Source: Flavobacterium wongokense (GTDB lineage: Bacteria; Bacteroidota; Bacteroidia; Flavobacteriales; Flavobacteriaceae). From it: a DNA stretch of 64,000 nt. Position 1 is the stretch's first letter. Each line of letters starts with the position of its first letter. The notes under the pieces are model-generated. The model was not told the origin of the DNA. It saw only the letters and a list, made by a program, of their open reading frames with translations, and did no database searches. The stretch spans positions 744,001 to 808,000 of the forward strand of contig NZ_JAKIHP010000001.1 of NCBI RefSeq assembly GCF_021608265.1, given 5' to 3'. Positions 60,845 through 64,000 of this stretch are shown piece by piece. Made by a program: the position numbers and the translations under genes.

Positions 60845-60855
60845 CTGTATCGTGT
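60845..60855 (-). promoter_or_regulatory. Shared element ACACGATACAG (copy 2)
   Basis: It matches ACCCGATACAG at 56050-56060 at 10 of 11 positions, and lies 165 bases before the 180-residue gene. Confidence 0.35.
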
Positions 60856-60958
60856 CACAATGTGGTGGCAGGCCACTTTTACTCCCATTAAAATCAAGTT
60901 AGATTAGTAAATATTTGATTTTGATAGGATAAAATTAGCTTACAGTTTTAACATTTCA

Positions 60959-60980
60959 GTACACTTAAAATGTACATTTT
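60959..60980 (-). promoter_or_regulatory. Shared inverted repeat (copy 2)
   Basis: GTACACTTAAAATGTACATT (TT) matches 58899-58920 at 19 of 22 positions. It lies between regulator 2 and the 180-residue gene. Confidence 0.55.
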
Positions 60981-61017
60981 CAAAATGTTGTGTCATTAAG
61001 TTGATTACGATTTTATG

Positions 61018-61674
61018 TTAGAGCAAGCCTTGCCTTCTGGCTTCCCTAAGAATATCTTCATCAGTGCCTTTGTCAATGCCGAAAATTTGCTTAATAATTG
61101 CTTTTCTCTTATCTATTGCACTTTTTGAAAGATGAAGTAAATCAGGAAGGCTTTTGGTTTTCACGCCCTGAGATAGCAGTAAAAGAATTTGGCGGTTGTA
61201 GTTGTCCATTACTTTATTCTTTTCCTCCCAGGATTTCTGATGTTTAATGACGGTTTGGCTATAAAAAGTCTCTCCTCTTACTATAGAATCAAAGGCAGCT
61301 GTTAATTCTGGTGATTGAAAATCACTTTTAACTAATAATCCTTGTGGTTTGTAGTCATTCAATAATTTGAAAAGAACTATGGATTCTGAATGTGATGTCA
61401 GGACAATTATTTTGGATTCTGGGTGATATTTTCTAACAATCGGAATTAAATCTTCTCCCGAATTAAGGTTTTTTTCAGGAAATGGAGGCAAAGTCAAATC
61501 CAGGAATACTATCTCAAACATTTGCCTGGCATTGATAATGGCATTATATGCCGCTTCACAACTGTAAGCGGCAACAGTGTTCAATTTATATCCATGAGGA
61601 TTGAAAGACAAGATAGACTTATACCCTTCAATTATCGGTGGATGATCGTCAACCATTAAAACCTGTATTTCCAC
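61018..61674 (-). CDS. Response regulator 2 with unusual HTH output
   Basis: I start at the GTG at 61674 (MEIQVLMVDDHPPIIEGY); the frame upstream runs into a basic, unlikely extension, and the next ATG would cut the first beta strand. The 218-residue regulator has Asp9/Asp10, phospho-accepting Asp59 (IVFLDLTLPP), IVLTSHSE and GLLVKSD. The output domain (GVKTKSLPDLLHLSKSAIDK, then RKAIIKQIFGI, ending GTDEDILREARRQGLL) mirrors regulator 1. It lies 34 bases after the LytTR gene. Kinase 2, 2.7 kb downstream, is the likely partner, which is inference. Confidence 0.86.
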   Translation of the reverse strand: MEIQVLMVDDHPPIIEGYKSILSFNPHGYKLNTVAAYSCEAAYNAIINARQMFEIVFLDLTLPPFPEKNLNSGEDLIPIVRKYHPESKIIVLTSHSESIVLFKLLNDYKPQGLLVKSDFQSPELTAAFDSIVRGETFYSQTVIKHQKSWEEKNKVMDNYNRQILLLLSQGVKTKSLPDLLHLSKSAIDKRKAIIKQIFGIDKGTDEDILREARRQGLL

Positions 61675-61708
61675 ACGTAAGAATTTTATGCTAAAATACG
61701 GTTTTTTT

Positions 61709-62617
61709 CTATATCTCCAAATAATTCCCTGCAGCAATCCTGCTGATAATCAAATCGACATTCTCTTTATAAGACTTGGAGAACGGTAGTTTGGTGGTGG
61801 AGTTTTTGATATAGCAGACCGTGTTTCCGGTATGGATACGCGAAACCTGGTTTACGTTGATGATATAACTGTTGTGGATGCGCAGGAACTGCGTAGGAGG
61901 CAGTACGGTTTCAAAATGCTTGAGCGTTTTAAAGGCGGTAATCATCTCGCCATTGTTCAGGTGGATGTCGGTAGAATTGTTATCGGCCTCAAAATACAGC
62001 ACGTCTGCCGAATCAATATAACGGTAATCCCCATACGATTTTACGCAAATCACCAACGACTGGTCGGGCTGCTGCACTACCGTTGGTTTTTCCACCGGCA
62101 TTGGCATTGGCGTTACCTTTACCTCGATGTCGTTTACGTCTACTTCTATTTCCTCTTCTTCCAGTACTGCGGCTTCGGTTTCGTCGAGCACTTCATAAGT
62201 GGCAACCGGATTCTTGACTTCCATGTGTGGCAAATCCGACTGGATGGCACGGTCAAATTTTAGGATTGCCTTCCTGAAATCGTTGATGTTTAACGGTTTT
62301 AGCAGATAATCCACCACTTCATACTGCAGGGCATCATACGCCAACTCTTTTTTGCTGGTGGTAACAATGATTTTCGGAACTACCTTAAGGTAACGGTACA
62401 ATTCGTTGATGAGCGCCAGCGAAAGGTTGCTTTTTTTGTCTGCAGGATCTATTTCGAGAAAAACCAGATGAGGCTGGTGTTCGAGGATTAGGTTTACGCC
62501 ATCGTCATAATTATTCGCCGATGCCAGGAACGACAAATTGCGAAAACGCTCGGCAATAGCCTGGGTTTTCGTGACATCTTCCTGATTGTCATCAATAATA
62601 ATAAACGTATGGCTCAT
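61709..62617 (-). CDS. LytTR regulator with Glu in place of the receiver Asp
   Basis: The 302-residue protein has a receiver-like domain (about 1-125) with Asp9/Asp10, IVTTS and the Lys in YLLKPL, but at the phosphorylation position it reads LVFLEIDP: Glu55 replaces the expected Asp. A Pro/Val/acid-rich linker follows (about 145-195), then a LytTR DNA-binding domain (about 205-297: VLYFEADNNSTDIHLNNGEM, FLRIHNSYIINVNQV, and LPFSKSYKENVD). A receiver with Glu cannot be phosphorylated normally and may be locked on. It is 34 bases ahead of regulator 2 on the same strand and likely in its operon. Confidence 0.9.
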   Translation of the reverse strand: MSHTFIIIDDNQEDVTKTQAIAERFRNLSFLASANNYDDGVNLILEHQPHLVFLEIDPADKKSNLSLALINELYRYLKVVPKIIVTTSKKELAYDALQYEVVDYLLKPLNINDFRKAILKFDRAIQSDLPHMEVKNPVATYEVLDETEAAVLEEEEIEVDVNDIEVKVTPMPMPVEKPTVVQQPDQSLVICVKSYGDYRYIDSADVLYFEADNNSTDIHLNNGEMITAFKTLKHFETVLPPTQFLRIHNSYIINVNQVSRIHTGNTVCYIKNSTTKLPFSKSYKENVDLIISRIAAGNYLEI

Positions 62618-62920
62618 TAATGTTTCTCCGTTGGTTTAGGGAAAACATCAGTGGCAGTTTTAGCGGTAGTTTGGGGAAACTAATTTTACCTGGCTAAGAT
62701 TATACTTATATTCCGAACACGAAAATTTAATCGTTCAACCGTCTGGATTTTCGTTATAACGAAAGTATCGATTTGGGTTACAAAATTGTTAAATTGTTAA
62801 TATTAATCGTTAAATAGTTAATATTTTGATGCTTAAGCGGAAGAATGCTTACAAACGAAATTTACACCTCTTTTCTCAAATCCTTCTGAAGGAGCACTGC
62901 GTAAGGCTTTAGCAGGATAT

Positions 62921-62983
62921 GCAGTCCCGCTTTCCGCGCTACACGGTAGCCAGCTCCAATCGGGGCTAGAATTCACGCTTTGC
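62921..62983. repeat. REP-like dispersed repeat, copy D
   Basis: On the minus strand the core reads TAGCCCCGATTGGAGCTGGC, then TACCGTGTAGCGCGGAAAGC, GGGACTGC, with a flanking TTCACGCTTTGC as in copy A. Confidence 0.82.
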
Positions 62984-62994
62984 TTTATCAGGAC

Positions 62995-63025
62995 AAATAA
63001 AAAACCCAAACAAAAGTTTGGGTTT
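62995..63025 (-). terminator. Terminator of glyS
   Basis: On the minus strand AAACCCAAAC-TTTT-GTTTGGGTTT is followed by a T run. A second palindrome (63029) lies between it and the stop codon. Confidence 0.88.
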
Positions 63026-63028
63026 GAG

Positions 63029-63051
63029 TTCCCGCCTTCGCGGGAATGACA
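63029..63051. repeat. TTCCCGC-CTTC-GCGGGAA hairpin repeat, copy 2
   Basis: Identical over 23 bases to 18398-18420; directly after the glyS stop codon. Confidence 0.8.
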
Positions 63052-63060
63052 GTATTGTAA

Positions 63061-64000
63061 TTACATCTTCATCAGCCAGTTCCTCACCGAAACTTCTTCG
63101 TTGATGATGTTTCTTAAATCGGCTATCTTAACCCTATCCTGCGCCATTGAATCACGGTGGCGGATGGTTACAGTTTGGTCTTCCAGGGTTTGGTGGTCAA
63201 CGGTAATGCAGAATGGTGTTCCCAAGGCGTCCTGTCTTCTGTAACGACGTCCTACAGCATCCTTTTCATCATACGCTACGTTGAAGTCCCATTTCAAATC
63301 CTCGATGATTTTCTGGGCAACCTCCGGCAGTCCGTCTTTCTTTACCAATGGCAGTACCGCAGCCTTTGTAGGTGCCAATACCGAAGGTAAACTCAAGACT
63401 GTACGTGTCGAACCATCTTCCAAAGTTTCTTCCTTTAAAGAGGTCGCAAATACCGCAAGGAACATCCGGTCCAAACCAACCGAAGTTTCCACTACATAAG
63501 GAACGTAGTTAGAATTGGTTTCGTTGTCAAAGTATTGCAGTTTTTTACCCGAATATTGTTCGTGTGCCTTCAAATCGAAATCGGTCCTCGAGTGGATTCC
63601 TTCCAGTTCTTTAAACCCAAATGGGAAATTGAACTCGATATCGGCAGCAGCATTGGCATAATGAGCCAGTTTTTCGTGGTCGTGGAAACGGTAGTTCTGT
63701 TTTCCTAATCCAAGGGACAAATGCCAGTTCAAACGCGTGGTTTTCCAGTATTCGTACCATTTCATCTCTTCTCCCGGTTTTACGAAAAACTGCATCTCCA
63801 TCTGCTCAAACTCCCGCATACGGAAAATAAACTGACGTGCTACGATTTCGTTACGGAATGCTTTACCGGTTTGGGCAATTCCAAACGGTACTTTCATCCT
63901 TCCTGATTTCTGCACATTACAAAAATTTACAAAAATTCCCTGAGCCGTTTCCGGACGAAGGTATAAATCCATTGCGTTTTCGGCAGAAGCTCCGAGTTTG
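63061..64000 (-). CDS. glyS: Glycyl-tRNA synthetase, 3' part
   Basis: The reading frame stays open past the window edge: before the first Met it continues LGASAENAMDLYLRPETAQG, so about the last 313 codons are here and the N-terminal part is outside. Class II motifs visible: motif 2 region FRNEIVARQFIFRMREFEQME, the glycine-specific EFNFPFGFKELEGI, motif 3 VETSVGLDRMFLAVF, and the anticodon-binding domain near the end (RRYRRQDALGTPFCITVDHQ). It is of the alpha2 (dimeric) type. It ends just before a palindromic repeat and a terminator. The symbol follows common Bacteroidetes use. Confidence 0.95.
   Translation of the reverse strand, partial: KLGASAENAMDLYLRPETAQGIFVNFCNVQKSGRMKVPFGIAQTGKAFRNEIVARQFIFRMREFEQMEMQFFVKPGEEMKWYEYWKTTRLNWHLSLGLGKQNYRFHDHEKLAHYANAAADIEFNFPFGFKELEGIHSRTDFDLKAHEQYSGKKLQYFDNETNSNYVPYVVETSVGLDRMFLAVFATSLKEETLEDGSTRTVLSLPSVLAPTKAAVLPLVKKDGLPEVAQKIIEDLKWDFNVAYDEKDAVGRRYRRQDALGTPFCITVDHQTLEDQTVTIRHRDSMAQDRVKIADLRNIINEEVSVRNWLMKM

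Larger units (their letters stand above)
60680..61017. other. 338-base gap upstream of the 180-residue gene
   Basis: No gene is seen. It holds a hairpin (60705-60748), the element CTGTATCGTGT (60845-60855), and the inverted repeat (60959-60980). These make it a candidate control region. Confidence 0.6.
62618..63060. other. 443-base gap between LytTR gene and glyS
   Basis: No gene is seen. It contains REP-like copy D, the glyS terminator, the second TTCCCGC hairpin repeat, and AT-rich sequence likely to hold the LytTR promoter (62690-62830), where I see no clear consensus. Confidence 0.7.

Noticed and set aside
61832..62263. 143-codon plus-strand frame opposite the LytTR gene
   Set aside because: The minus-strand LytTR domain is conserved over the same bases; the plus-strand product has no family features.

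Overview
The window looks like a chromosomal segment of a member of the Flavobacteriaceae (Bacteroidetes), most like Flavobacterium. The evidence is: several exported proteins with C-terminal type IX secretion (T9SS) sorting domains; Bacteroidetes-type -7 promoter boxes (TAnnTTTG) and few Shine-Dalgarno sites; a fused MurF-alanine racemase; TPR-containing histidine kinases; DUF6029, LpxR-family and PID-CTERM-like proteins; and low-GC codon use. I see no rRNA, phage, transposase, CRISPR array or replication origin. The two tRNAs are Gly(GCC) and a CAT-anticodon tRNA.

Layout. 0-6.2 kb: a tRNA, two T9SS cargo proteins, and a thioredoxin-fold group (two Omp28-like proteins, a TlpA-like protein and a DUF6029 protein). 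6.2-18.4 kb: housekeeping genes (enoyl-CoA hydratase family, QueD, LpxH, RecJ, adenine deaminase, RsmI, thymidine kinase, MurF-Alr, MscL, Asd). 18.5-24.8 kb: a His-rich exported protein with a TonB receptor, an AIM24-like protein, and a three-gene envelope operon (FAD oxidoreductase, MtgA, LpxR-like). 25-34 kb: secreted or surface proteins (metalloprotease with three FN3 domains, S9 peptidase, C1q-like protein, leucine-rich-repeat T9SS protein). 34-39.7 kb: a fatty-acid operon (YceD-L32-FabH-AccB-AccC), then PdxA and riboflavin synthase facing apart. 40-52.7 kb: a second tRNA and mainly housekeeping genes (Mce, RbfA, LolE-like permease, DusB, LepA, ThiL), plus a radical-SAM/TIGR03915 DNA-repair-like pair and an unrecognised 451-residue membrane protein.

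52.8-62.6 kb is the accessory part and the most interesting. All ten genes lie on the minus strand: two paralogous TPR sensor kinases, two paralogous response regulators with an unusual output helix-turn-helix, a LytTR regulator whose receiver has Glu in place of the phospho-accepting Asp, and five small exported proteins. One of these, of 89 residues, is almost entirely four copies of EIGGKST. Upstream regions of three of the exported-protein genes share short sequence elements, which suggests one regulon. A reasonable but untested hypothesis is a duplicated signalling module in which periplasmic TPR domains sense an exported peptide or an envelope state. The window ends inside glyS.

Intergenic regions carry at least three families of dispersed palindromic repeats (four copies of a REP-like element, two of a TTCCCGC/GCGGGAA hairpin, and a folded TCTCGATACA element), along with many intrinsic terminators. 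All family names come from reading the sequence; no database search was run.
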